A stretch of DNA of 64,000 bases from positions 1 through 64,000 of the forward strand of contig CAZPWJ010000006.1 in NCBI GenBank assembly GCA_964590195.1, read 5' to 3'. This document shows positions 35,734-47,100 of this stretch, piece after piece. A program made the translations under genes and the position numbers. Origin of the DNA: GCA-2731375 sp964590195 (lineage in GTDB: Bacteria; Pseudomonadota; Alphaproteobacteria; GCA-2731375). Below the pieces are notes generated by a model. The model did no database searches and was not told where the DNA came from. It worked only from the letters and a program-made list of their open reading frames with translations. How positions within the stretch are numbered: the stretch's first letter is position 1; every line of letters begins with the position of its first letter.

Positions 35734-38087
35734 CCGCCATCCAATGCCCGGCGGATGGAAAACGCCAACTCCTGCGCGCTGTACGGTTTGCCCAATAGGT
35801 TGCGCGTAAGGCCGGCGAGATAGTCGTCCGTGGCCTCTGTGTCTTCCTCGCGCCTTTTGGCGAAACCGCTGGTCAGCTGGATCTTGAGCGCCGGATAGGC
35901 CTTGTGTGCCGCCGAAGCCAGCTGATAGCCATCGAATTCACCGGGCATAATGACATCGCAGAACATCAGGTCGATATCCTGCCGGGCCTGGAGAATTTCC
36001 AAGGCTTCCTTGCCATTGAGAGCGGTGGCGGTTTTGTATCCCAGGCCGTTGAGATGCGTGACCGCGATATCGAGCAGGAAATCCTCGTCTTCCACGACCA
36101 GGATGGTTTCATAACCCCGCGGCAGCTCCATACTGCTTTCTGGCGGGGGATCGGACTGTATCGTTTCAGTGCCGCCGCGGGGCAGGAATATGCGCAACGT
36201 GGTTCCTGAACCAGGTTCCGATGCGACCACGATATGGCCGCCCGAACGTTGGACGAAGCCATAAACCATGCTGAGGCCAAGACCTGTGCCCTTGCCGGTT
36301 TCCTTGGTCGAAAAGAACGGTTCGAATATTTTTTCCTTAACCTCGGCCGTCATGCCTGTTCCGTTGTCACTCACCGAAATCATCACGAAATCCCCGGCCT
36401 TGGCCGATGGCACGTAGCTGACGAATGCGTCGTCGAGCACTCTGTTCGCGGTCTCTATGACCAATGTGCCGCCTTCGGGCATGGCGTCGCGGGCATTGAG
36501 GGACAGATTAACAATAACGTCTTCAAGGTCACCGGGCACAATCTCGACGGGCCACAGGTCATCCGCCAAATGGGTTTCCACGTTGATTGATGCGGTCAGG
36601 GATTTGGCGATGAATTCCTGAATTCGGACAATTAGTTCGTTCGCCATCGTAGGCTCGGCCTCTCCGGGCCTGCGGCCTGAAAAAACAAGGAGCTTCCTGG
36701 TAATATCGGCGCCGCGCTGGGTGCCTGAAATTGCGGCATCGGCATACTTTAAGACCTTCGGATCATCCTTTACCCGGCTTCGCACAAGGTCCAGATTACC
36801 CATGACAATGCCGAGGATATTGTTGAAGTCATGGGCGATGCCGCCTGTCAGCTGTCCAATGGCCTCCATCTTCTGGGAGCGGCGAACCTGCTCTTCCAAG
36901 GCCTTGCGCTCGGTGATGTCGATTATACTGACAGGAATGCTCTGGAATCCCTCTTTCGTCTCGGGTATCTGAAACGTAATAATGGCATTGATCACCCTGC
37001 CGTCGAGGGCTTGAAAGGTTGCCTCCGAACGAAAAACCTTCTGTCCGTCCCAGATGGCGCAAAGCTCGTCCCGGAACACATCGGTCGCATCGTCGCCAAA
37101 GGTTTCGTCAATCCGATAAAGAAGCTTGTCGTGGTCGTCGGCACCAAACAATTTCAAAGTCGCTTCATTCACCTGCACGACTTGGACCATTTTGGCCATC
37201 TCGGCGATGACATCAGGGTTTTCCGCCAAATAGCGGCGAAAGTCAGTCACGCCTTCGCGGCGCAGTTCATCCAACGAATTGATGACTTCTGAAAAATCCT
37301 CGTTCCAGATGGAAACTTCGGCGTTCTCGAACAAACGGCGGAAGCGCCGTTCACTCTCATGCAGCCTTTGCATGGAATCAGCCAGCTGTGACTGCATGGA
37401 ATTGACGGCGTTGGCGACCTGGCCCAATTCGTCCACCGAACCCGATTTTGACGCGGCGCGGTCCAGCACGAGGGGGGATGCTGAAATGTCGAAAGACATG
37501 GACGAGGTGTGGCGGGCTAGCGCCGAGAGATGGCGGGTGACGAGTTGGCGGAATATCAGAAACAGGGCGCCGGCCAGGAAGAATATCCAGATTGCGAAAT
37601 AGGCTAGCGATTCCAAGGCCTGCAGAATGACATGGTCATAAATCGCCTGCTGTCCCACCATGACGGTCAAGCTGCCCAGACTATGTTCCTTGCCATTTTG
37701 GACAAAGATTAGTGGGAATTTTTCAACAATGACATCGGCGGAGCTTTCCGCGCCTGCTTTCCAAACCGGCCCCTGCAGCGGCCTTACCTCGGCGTACACA
37801 AACCCCGGTGTATTCAGTATGCCCTGCAATTCAAGCTCAATCTGCCTCTCGGAAAAATGCCAGACGCTGGCGGCAAGACTTGGCCCGTGGGATTTTCGAA
37901 CGTCCTCGAAACGCAAATTAACGAATTCAATTTCCGCTCTGTATTCGTAGTAGGTTTGCACCGCCGTCGTAATAATTGTCGCGGTGATGCCAAGAATGAC
38001 CAGGGCCATCGCCAGGCGACCGGCTATGGAGCCCGACAATCCCGGTTGACCGGGCGCGGTTCTTGCATCACTGGATTTCACGGGCAC
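35730..38087 (-). CDS. hybrid sensor histidine kinase with PAS and receiver domains, GTG start
   Basis: A 785-residue protein. Two membrane helices (about residues 25-45 and 160-185) flank a periplasmic domain, then HAMP-like, PAS, and the kinase core with the phosphoacceptor His in TGGIAHDFNNILG. N, G1 and G2 boxes follow (NLSLNARDAM, SDNGTGM, GTGLGLSM). A C-terminal receiver carries the phosphorylated Asp in LMFCDVIMPG. The start is GTG 38087, with GGAAG upstream. It lies 12 bases after the solute-binding protein gene, so it probably senses through that protein. Confidence 0.9.
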   Translation of the reverse strand: MPVKSSDARTAPGQPGLSGSIAGRLAMALVILGITATIITTAVQTYYEYRAEIEFVNLRFEDVRKSHGPSLAASVWHFSERQIELELQGILNTPGFVYAEVRPLQGPVWKAGAESSADVIVEKFPLIFVQNGKEHSLGSLTVMVGQQAIYDHVILQALESLAYFAIWIFFLAGALFLIFRQLVTRHLSALARHTSSMSFDISASPLVLDRAASKSGSVDELGQVANAVNSMQSQLADSMQRLHESERRFRRLFENAEVSIWNEDFSEVINSLDELRREGVTDFRRYLAENPDVIAEMAKMVQVVQVNEATLKLFGADDHDKLLYRIDETFGDDATDVFRDELCAIWDGQKVFRSEATFQALDGRVINAIITFQIPETKEGFQSIPVSIIDITERKALEEQVRRSQKMEAIGQLTGGIAHDFNNILGIVMGNLDLVRSRVKDDPKVLKYADAAISGTQRGADITRKLLVFSGRRPGEAEPTMANELIVRIQEFIAKSLTASINVETHLADDLWPVEIVPGDLEDVIVNLSLNARDAMPEGGTLVIETANRVLDDAFVSYVPSAKAGDFVMISVSDNGTGMTAEVKEKIFEPFFSTKETGKGTGLGLSMVYGFVQRSGGHIVVASEPGSGTTLRIFLPRGGTETIQSDPPPESSMELPRGYETILVVEDEDFLLDIAVTHLNGLGYKTATALNGKEALEILQARQDIDLMFCDVIMPGEFDGYQLASAAHKAYPALKIQLTSGFAKRREEDTEATDDYLAGLTRNLLGKPYSAQELAFSIRRALDGG

Positions 38088-38099
38088 ACGCGTCTTCCA

Positions 38100-38927
38100 T
38101 TAATTTCGCTTGCTGTAGACACCATTGGCCAGGCCATCCATCAGCAGTTGATAGGTTCCGTTTTTTCTAATTTTTTTGAGGCCCCGGTTGAGCGCGTCGA
38201 GAAAAAACCGGCTGTGTTTGCTTTGCTTTGAGATCAGCAAATAATCAAATTTGGCGACCGCCCGTGATACTGGAAGAGAGGCGATCTTGCCACGTTGCCC
38301 GGGGGTAAAACGTTCGTTTAGAACCGGGGTAGCGACGTGTTCCTTGCTAATGACCGCATGAACCCGCCCTGCCAACAACATGGCAAACCCCTGCTGCAGT
38401 TCGCTTAGGCGGACCGCCTTGAACACCCCGCGTTTTTCAGCATCCTGAAACGCCTCGCCATAATTGTGGCCGATTATGCCGGCAATGCTGAGTCCCTTCA
38501 GCCTGGTGAAATCGGGCTCATCCGGATCCCAACCTATCAGTGTTCCGGCCAGGAAGAAGAATTTCTCCACATCGACCGCGATGATCGGCGCGCTGTAGTG
38601 GAAGTCTTTTTCGCGTCCATCGCGTTTGGCCCACGGCAAGGTCGCGTCCATGGTGCCGGTTTGGGCCAGGATGTATGACCGCGCGCCGGGAAAGAATTCA
38701 TAATGGGTTTTAATACCCTCCAGTTTGAAGGCGGCTGTAACGATCGCCGCATCAACACCGAAGTCCTTCAACGTTTTCGAGGTATAGGGCGGATATTCCT
38801 CGGTCGCGATCACTATGGTCATGGGCTTCTCCGCGGCGGCCGCGGTCGCACCAGTCAAGGCCGCCAGCAGATATATCGCTGATGGCGCAATGCCCGCCGT
38901 CCAAAAACGCCCGCGACAAAACCTCAT
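38100..38927 (-). CDS. periplasmic solute-binding protein (family 3 type)
   Basis: A 275-residue protein. A signal peptide of about 33 residues ends in TAAAAEKP. The mature part starts with VIATEEYPPYTSKTLKDFGVD, typical of amino-acid-binding SBP_bac_3 proteins, and shows the two-lobe layout with the crossover at ARSYILAQTGTMDATLPWAKR. No ABC permease or ATPase gene is near. It is followed by the hybrid kinase gene and probably presents a ligand to that sensor. Confidence 0.82.
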   Translation of the reverse strand: MRFCRGRFWTAGIAPSAIYLLAALTGATAAAAEKPMTIVIATEEYPPYTSKTLKDFGVDAAIVTAAFKLEGIKTHYEFFPGARSYILAQTGTMDATLPWAKRDGREKDFHYSAPIIAVDVEKFFFLAGTLIGWDPDEPDFTRLKGLSIAGIIGHNYGEAFQDAEKRGVFKAVRLSELQQGFAMLLAGRVHAVISKEHVATPVLNERFTPGQRGKIASLPVSRAVAKFDYLLISKQSKHSRFFLDALNRGLKKIRKNGTYQLLMDGLANGVYSKRN

Positions 38928-39035
38928 TCGCTGCCTCTTAAGACAATCTAATCAGCCACTTTCTTTTGTTTATGGTCACATGGATCATGGCAATAAGACA
39001 ACGACACTATTGGCGGGTAATATTACGGCCATTTC

Positions 39036-40220
39036 CTAGTAGGAACGCGGCATGCCCAGAACATGCTGGCCGACGAAACCCAGGATCAGGTTGGTCGAAA
39101 TGGGCGCCGTCTTGAAGATGCGCGCCTCGCGCCACTTCCGCTCAATATGGTATTCCTTGGCAAAGGCAAAGCCGCCATAGGTCTGCATGCAGGCCTCCGC
39201 CGCTTGCCAGGTCGCTTCCGAGGCCAGCATCTTGGCCATGTTGGCCTCGGCCCCGCAGGGCTGGCCGGCATCAAACAGCGCCGCGGCCTGACGCACCATC
39301 AGTTCCGCCGCCTTGATCTGAGCATAGGCATTGGCGATGGGAAACTGGATGCCCTGATTGGCGCCGATGGGTTTGCCGAAGACCACCCGTTCGTTGGCAT
39401 AGGCCGTCGCTTTCTCGGTAAACCAGCGGCCATCGCCAATGGCTTCCGAGGCAACCAGCACCCGCTCCGCATTCATGCCGTCCAGGATATAGCGGAAACC
39501 CTTGCCTTCCTCGCCGATCAGATTTTCCACCGGCACCTTCAGGTCATCGAAGAACACCTGATTGGTATTGTGATTGATCATGGTTGGTATGGGCGTGATT
39601 TCCAGGCCGTTGCCCAGGCCTTCGCGCAAATCAACGAGGATGGTGGAAAGACCCTCCGTACGCTTGGCGACCTCTTCCACCGGCGTGGTCCGGCAAAGCA
39701 GCAGCATCAGATCGGATTGCAGGGCGCGCGAGGTCCAGACCTTCTGGCCGTTGACCACGTAATGATCGCCCTGGCGCACGGCGCGGGTTTTCAACTGAGT
39801 GGTGTCCGTGCCGGTGGTGGGCTCGGTCACGCCAAAGGCCTGTAGGCGGATATCGCCATTGGCGATACCGGGCAGGTATTTACGCTTCTGCGCTTCGCTG
39901 CCGTGGCGCAACAAGGTGCCCATGATGTACATCTGGGCATGGCAGGCGGCCGCCGAACAGCCCGAGGCGTGGATTTCCTCCAAAATGACCGAACCGGCGC
40001 GGATCGGCAGGCCGGCGCCGCCATATTCCTCCGGTATCAGGGCGCCCAGATAGCCCGACTCGGTCATGGCATTGACGAATTCGTGCGGGTATTCCGCCAC
40101 CTCGTCCTTGTCATGCCAATATTCCAGCGGGAAATCGGCGCAAACCTTGCGCACACCATCGCGAATTTCCGGGTAATCTTCGCCCAGGGTCATTTGCGTC
40201 AGGCCTGAATCTTCAGTCAT
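39036..40220 (-). CDS. acyl-CoA dehydrogenase (APISTN branch)
   Basis: A 394-residue acyl-CoA dehydrogenase with FGVTEPTTGTDTTQ as substrate/FAD loop and YGGFAFAKEYHIERKWREARIF near the end. The tail KTAPISTNLILGFV lacks the Glu-Gly-Thr of classic members, a branch in which the base lies elsewhere or differs. GGAG 8 bases before ATG 40220 sets the start; an in-frame TTG at 40223 is less likely. It is last in an operon with enoyl-CoA hydratase and 2-hydroxyacid dehydrogenase genes. Confidence 0.9.
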   Translation of the reverse strand: MTEDSGLTQMTLGEDYPEIRDGVRKVCADFPLEYWHDKDEVAEYPHEFVNAMTESGYLGALIPEEYGGAGLPIRAGSVILEEIHASGCSAAACHAQMYIMGTLLRHGSEAQKRKYLPGIANGDIRLQAFGVTEPTTGTDTTQLKTRAVRQGDHYVVNGQKVWTSRALQSDLMLLLCRTTPVEEVAKRTEGLSTILVDLREGLGNGLEITPIPTMINHNTNQVFFDDLKVPVENLIGEEGKGFRYILDGMNAERVLVASEAIGDGRWFTEKATAYANERVVFGKPIGANQGIQFPIANAYAQIKAAELMVRQAAALFDAGQPCGAEANMAKMLASEATWQAAEACMQTYGGFAFAKEYHIERKWREARIFKTAPISTNLILGFVGQHVLGMPRSY

Positions 40221-40245
40221 CAAATCTACTCCTTTACCTAATGTC

Positions 40246-41040
40246 CTAGCGGCCCATGAAACGCGGCTTGCGCTTTTCGTTGAAGGCGATGACGCCTTCG
40301 CGCCGGTCCTCGGTGGGGACCAGGCGGTTATAGGCCTCGATCTCGATGCCCAGGGCGGTGGTCAAATCCGTGCCCATGCCCAGATTGACCGAGCGTTTGG
40401 CCTGGCGCACGGCCAGGGGCCCGTTGCCGGCAATGCGCTCCGCTACTTTCAGAGCAGCAGGCATCAGCTCATCGGCGGGCACGACCTTGTTGACGATGCC
40501 CCAATCCAGGCCTTCCTCCGCCGTGAACGGCGTACCTGTATAAAGAATTTCCTTGGCCCGGCGGGAGCCGGCGGCGCGTGGCAGGTTCTGCGTACCGCCG
40601 CAGCCCGGGATGATACCCAGTGTGATCTCGGTCAGGGCAAAACGGGCGCCCTCGGCGGCATAGATGAAGTCCGACGCCAGGGCCATCTCGCAACCGCCGC
40701 CAAAGGCCGAGCCGTTGACGGCGGCGATAACCGGCACCGGGCAATCGATCATGTTGTAGGTGGCTTGTTCGAAAATGGCATGTTGCTTGCGCCAGGTTTC
40801 GTCCGTCATCCCGTCGCGTTCCTTCAGATCGCCGCCGGCGCAAAATGCCTTGTCGCCGGCTCCCGTCAGGATCACGATGCGGGTATCACCCGGATCAAGC
40901 AGCATCGAGGTGAAGACGTCTAGCATATCCCAGCCGAGCTGGGTATTCATGGCATTGCGCCGGTCGGGCCGATTAAAGGTGACCCGCAGCACATGCTCTT
41001 GGGGCTGGTCCAGCAAAAGGGTTTCGTAGCTGTCTTGCAT
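40246..41040 (-). CDS. enoyl-CoA hydratase
   Basis: A 264-residue crotonase with the first oxyanion loop AFCAGGDLKE and both catalytic Glu residues in place: GGGCEMALASD and ALTEITLGIIPGCGG. It should hydrate 2-enoyl-CoA to 3-hydroxyacyl-CoA. It is 25 bases from the acyl-CoA dehydrogenase gene and 27 from the 2-hydroxyacid dehydrogenase gene, all on the - strand. This contrasts with the crotonase at 14378-15169, which lacks these residues. Confidence 0.92.
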   Translation of the reverse strand: MQDSYETLLLDQPQEHVLRVTFNRPDRRNAMNTQLGWDMLDVFTSMLLDPGDTRIVILTGAGDKAFCAGGDLKERDGMTDETWRKQHAIFEQATYNMIDCPVPVIAAVNGSAFGGGCEMALASDFIYAAEGARFALTEITLGIIPGCGGTQNLPRAAGSRRAKEILYTGTPFTAEEGLDWGIVNKVVPADELMPAALKVAERIAGNGPLAVRQAKRSVNLGMGTDLTTALGIEIEAYNRLVPTEDRREGVIAFNEKRKPRFMGR

Positions 41041-41067
41041 GACGGTTTCCTGTTTTTACAATCGCGG

Positions 41068-42048
41068 TTACGAGGCGGCGGGACGAATGACGTTGATCAG
41101 TTCGCCACCCGTCAGCAATGCTTCTATGTTGTCGCCGGTCTTGGCCCAGCGGCGTAGCTGCTGCCCTTCCGACCAGCCGGAAATATGCGGCGTCATCAGA
41201 ACATTGTCCAGTTCATGATAGGGCCGGCGGGAAGGGCGGACGGCGGGGTTATCCGGGCTGGGGTATTGATACCAGGTATCCAAAACGGCGCCGCCGATGA
41301 CGCCGTTTTCGAGAGCGGCATAAAGCGCGTCTTCGTCGGCGATATGGCCACGCGCCACATTGATCACCACGGCGGAGGATTTCATCGCCGCCAATTGCGC
41401 TTCGCCGATCATGCCCCGCGTCAGGTCCGAAAGGGGGCAGCAGATCACCAGGAAATCAACCTCGGCCAGCAGCTTGGGCAAATCATCATAGCCGCCCAGG
41501 AAATGTGGTGCCGGTTCCAGCGGCCTCGGCGTCTGGGTCAGGGCCATGACCTTCATATCGAACGCCAGGGCCCGGCGCGCGATGGCGCGGCCAATATTGC
41601 CATAGCCCAGGCAGCCAACGGTCATACCGGACAATTCCCCCCTGGGCTTGCCGCCCAACGATGGCGTGCCGCTCCAATCGCCGGTCTTGAACAGGCTATT
41701 GCGCCGGGCCACGCCGACCACCCATTCCAGCATACCGTTGAAGGCATATTCGGCGATCGCCACTTCATGCTCATAGACGTTGCAGATGGCGGCGGCGGCG
41801 GGCACCGCATCGACATCTACCATGTCCAGGCCGGCGAGGGGGACTTGCAAGGCCTTTAGATTGGGGGCGGGGGGCATCTCTGCGTCATAATTTCTGGAAA
41901 TCATAAATTCGGCCCAGGCCATATTCTCCGCCACGGTTTCCGCGTCGTCATCGGGGCTGATTTGCCGCAGACTGATGCGGTCGCCAAACCGTTCGGGTAG
42001 AATTTTCATGCCCCGCTGTGCGACGCCGCCGTTCAACAATACTTTCAT
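41068..42048 (-). CDS. D-2-hydroxyacid dehydrogenase family protein
   Basis: A 326-residue protein with the NAD-binding fold GCLGYGNIGRAIA near residue 148, the catalytic Arg in INVARGHI near 238 and the catalytic His in MTPHISGWS near 290. The catalytic Glu expected between them is not obvious. It reduces a 2-oxoacid or oxidises a D-2-hydroxyacid. AGGGA precedes ATG 42048. First gene of the three-gene - strand operon; its link to the CoA genes is unclear. Confidence 0.88.
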   Translation of the reverse strand: MKVLLNGGVAQRGMKILPERFGDRISLRQISPDDDAETVAENMAWAEFMISRNYDAEMPPAPNLKALQVPLAGLDMVDVDAVPAAAAICNVYEHEVAIAEYAFNGMLEWVVGVARRNSLFKTGDWSGTPSLGGKPRGELSGMTVGCLGYGNIGRAIARRALAFDMKVMALTQTPRPLEPAPHFLGGYDDLPKLLAEVDFLVICCPLSDLTRGMIGEAQLAAMKSSAVVINVARGHIADEDALYAALENGVIGGAVLDTWYQYPSPDNPAVRPSRRPYHELDNVLMTPHISGWSEGQQLRRWAKTGDNIEALLTGGELINVIRPAAS

Positions 42049-42150
42049 GCGTGCTATCCCTGTGCTTTAACGCCCTTTGCGTAAATGCTCTGTGCTTTTA
42101 TACACCCTGTTCTAACGTGCTAACCGCCAATGATGGAGGCTTCCGGGCCA

Positions 42151-43554
<1,404 letters not shown>

Positions 43555-43566
43555 GCCGCTATCCAT

Positions 43567-43797
43567 ATGCCCGGCGAGGAAGAAGAACTGCTGCGGCGGT
43601 CTTTCCGCATCGCCGGGCATCAGACCAGCCTGTCCATGGAGCGCGCTTTCTGGGACGAATTTCGTCGCCTGGCCCAGGCTGACGGTCGCAGCATGACAGA
43701 TCTTATTGCTGAAATTGATGTTCAGCGCACGGCGGGCTTAAGCCGCGCCGTGCGCGTTTACATTCTAAAGCGCCTGCAAGCGGCGGCGCGAACTTAA
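43567..43797 (+). CDS. ribbon-helix-helix protein (RHH_4 type)
   Basis: A 76-residue protein. The beta strand and first helix begin at RSFRIAGHQTSLSMERAFWDEFRRLA, followed by the second helix in SMTDLIAEIDVQR and the tail SRAVRVYILKRL, matching the RHH_4 family. Such proteins bind DNA as dimers, but this branch has no assigned targets. It starts 12 bases after fumC and its neighbour is a NIPSNAP gene, so it is probably co-transcribed. Confidence 0.85.
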   Translation: MPGEEEELLRRSFRIAGHQTSLSMERAFWDEFRRLAQADGRSMTDLIAEIDVQRTAGLSRAVRVYILKRLQAAART

Positions 43798-43808
43798 GGA
43801 GAAACCTG

Positions 43809-44129
43809 ATGATTGTTGATCACCGTACGTATGACTTCCACCCCGGCAAGATCAAGGCCTGGATTGAGATTTATAAGGAATTCGGCCTGCCCGTGCAGCA
43901 GAAGCATCTGGGTAAGTTGCTCGGTTTTTTCACCACCGAGGTTGGTCCAATCAATCAAATCGTTTTCATGTGGGCCTACGACAGCATGGGTGATCGGGAA
44001 CAGCGCCGCGCCGCCATGGCGAAAGACCCCGACTGGGCGGTGTTCCTGGAGAAGGGCGATGGCCTGGGCGCCTTGAAACAGCAGACCAACAAGCTCATCG
44101 CGCCGACTGATTTTTCGCCTATTCAGTAA
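43809..44129 (+). CDS. NIPSNAP family protein
   Basis: A 106-residue ferredoxin-fold protein with the NIPSNAP pattern: VDHRTYDFHPGKIKAWIEIY at the start, then a conserved HLGKLLGFF and VFMWAYDS. The biochemical function of bacterial members is not established. AAGGAG precedes ATG 43809. It follows the RHH gene by 11 bases. Confidence 0.88.
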   Translation: MIVDHRTYDFHPGKIKAWIEIYKEFGLPVQQKHLGKLLGFFTTEVGPINQIVFMWAYDSMGDREQRRAAMAKDPDWAVFLEKGDGLGALKQQTNKLIAPTDFSPIQ

Positions 44130-44150
44130 TTCGGCTGGCTCAGCGATTAT

Positions 44151-47100
44151 TCAGCGCTTCTTTAGGGCCTTGAGCAGACCCTCAAGCAATTGCTGTTTGG
44201 GATCGACCGGTTGTTGTGGCTGGATCTGGCTTGGTTGCGACGGTTGCGGTTGTGCGGGTTGAGCGTCTGACGGTTGCGGTGCGTTGGCGGTGGAGCCGCC
44301 GCCGCTACTCCCCGTTAATGCGTCCAGCAACTTGCCGACGCTGCCTGATTTCGCCTTGCCGCCCAGTAATTCCCGGCCCAGACGGGCCAGCAGCCAGCGC
44401 TCCAACTTGGCGGTTTTCAAATTGTGCCGGGGCTTATCCAAGGGGCCATACAGGTGCGCGCCCATGTCGGGTGCATTGCGGTGTTCGGTCAGGCGCATGA
44501 CCGCACGCAAATCCAGCTGCCAGGCGGGCAGGTTGACCGCGCCCTTGACCGTGGCTTCGCTGGCGTCCATCCGGGCCAGCATATCCTGGGTCCGGGCTAC
44601 GCCGTTCTTTATGTTCCAGCTGCCGTCGACGCTTTGATAATTGGTCTCGCCGCCCGAAAAGGCCCGTTGTACCAGGTTCACGAAGTCCGGCGTCTTGTTC
44701 AGACGGCCCAGGCGCTCGGAGAAGCTTTTCATGTTAAAGCCCCGAAGCACGCCGTTTTCCGCATGCACCTTGGCCTGGCCCGACAGGGCATTGACCAGAT
44801 CCCATTGGCTGGAGCCGATGGTCTGAAACTGGCCGGTGAAATCCAGACGGCCCGTGACTTGATCCATCTCCAATGCCGTGCGCATGGCCTGGTTGATGTC
44901 GGCGCCTTGCAATTGCACCGACAGGCCCAGACCCGGCAGGGGGCGCGAGTTCAGGGTGGCCCGCACGCCGACCTCTCCCTTGAACAGCCGGCCCGTCAAC
45001 TGTTCGACCCGCAGAACGCCATCTTTGACGCTTAGGTGCAGTTTTGGTTCTTCGAAGGGATAGCGCTGAAAGACCAGGCGTTTGGTGGCCAGCCTGATAT
45101 CGGCGTCCGCCGCCTGCAAGGCGTCGAGTTTAATGGCCTCGCGGGACCAGCGTTCGTCACCGCGCCCGTGCCCGGGGCGGCCTTTCCCCTGTCCGCCGCG
45201 GGGCTCGCCGGCCGCGGGCTGTTTGCCGGCACCCAAAAAATGATCCAGCACGAGGTCGTCGGCCTGTAGATTGGCCGTGACCATGGGACGGGGACCATCC
45301 AGGCCAATACCGGCCTTACCCGATAGCGTGATAGGGCCGAATTGGCCGCTCAATTCACTCAACTCGAAAGCATCGCCGCCGCCTTTGATTTTACCATTCA
45401 GGCTTACGCCGCCGGGGGACTTCTGATCCGGCGGATATCGGCTGCCCAGGGCTGCGAGCAAGGACACCAGATCCTTATGATCGGCGGCGGTGCTTAGATT
45501 AAGTTGCGGCGCTTTATCCAGGGCATTGGCCGTGCCCTTGAGTTGCAGTTGTCCGCCCGCGACCTGCGCGGTTAGATCCAAGGCCAGGGCAGCCGCGTCA
45601 CCTTTGGCCGTGCCCTGCACGGATATTGGCGTATCGGCACGGGCCAGCGGTTTCAGGCCCAGATCAAAAGTCCTCGACAGGGCCGCCAGGCTGCCATGGC
45701 GCAAATCCAGCTTCAGCTCCGCCTTTGCCTTGCCCGGCAGGTCGGCCGCCTTGCCGCTGACCTTGCCGCTGACCTTGCCGCTCAACCCGGATAGGGTCGT
45801 CGTGATGTCGAAATCCAGGCCCTTGGCATCGCCATTGATCACGCCATCCAGGGTTAGGCCTTGCAGGCGTTTTGGCGGTACCGGCAACTCAACCCCCGCC
45901 AACCGCGCCAGGCCGTCGATATATTTGGCCCGCAGCCTTATCTTTGCCGCGCCCTTGGGGGTGCCGGAAAAATTCTGGCCCGTGCCACTAAGCGTGAAAT
46001 TCGCCCCGGCCAGGTCCCGCACGGCGGCTTTTCTGAGTGTCAACTTGCCTCCCGCAAGGCCAAGCTCAACGGACAAATTTCTTATGGGTACGGCATTGTA
46101 TGATAATTCGCCGATGTTCAGGATAAGATTGCTGTCGAACCGTTCCAGCACGGCCAATTGGTTGTCGGTGGCTTTTGCGGTGGCGGCTGCCTCGGCCTTA
46201 GTGGTGCCCTTGCTTAGTGCTGAACTATTGTTTTGCGCTGACTTGGCTGGCAGATAGCCATCAAGGTTGATGCGGTCGATATTCAGCGCCAGACCAAAGG
46301 ACGGACGGGCCTGCAGCAGAACCGTCGCGGCGCCCTCGACCGTGGTGCTGTCCAGGCGCAGATTCATATTGCTGACCTCGGCCTGCTGGCGGTTGACATT
46401 GAAATCGGATGTCAGGCTCATGTTGGCCAATCGTCCGGCTGGAACCGCGCTGGGATTGGCGTCTAGCCAGCTCAACAAACCGCGCAAATTATTTGATGCC
46501 AGTTCGACCTTGCCGTCAAAGCGCGGGCCACTGGCAAGCTTTTTAGTCTGTCCCGACAGGCGCAGGTCGGAACCGCCTGGCAACAGCGCGGAAAGTCGGT
46601 CCAGCCGCAGCACGCCATCGTCGGCGCTGGCGTCCAGCTGCACCTGGCTAAGTACGCCACCACGGTATTTCAAACCTTCAACCGTGATCACCACGCTGCC
46701 CCGCAAGGTGGCCGGAATTTCCGGCAATAGGGCGTCTGTTCCGGCCCCGGCCTCTTTTTTACCTTGGCCCGTTGCTGACGCCGATGATGGCGCGGAAGCC
46801 TCGACAGTACCCTGCAACAGCCGATCCAAATCAAGGCGCCCAATCGACAAAGCCAGATCATAGCTTGGCTCCTCGCCCAGGCTGGCGCTGATGGCGCCGC
46901 TGGCCTGCAGAGGGCCGAAGGTCAAATCAATGTCGTTCAGGGTGGCGGCCTTGGCCGATGCTTCGACGACGGCCTTCATCTGCAATGGCTGATTCAGGAT
47001 CTGTGCTGGAGCGCTGCCTTTCCGTGCCGCCGCCTGCACGGCGGCCAAATCCGTTGCCGACAATGTCAGCTGTCCGCTTAGTCGCGGTTCCGTTGCCAAT

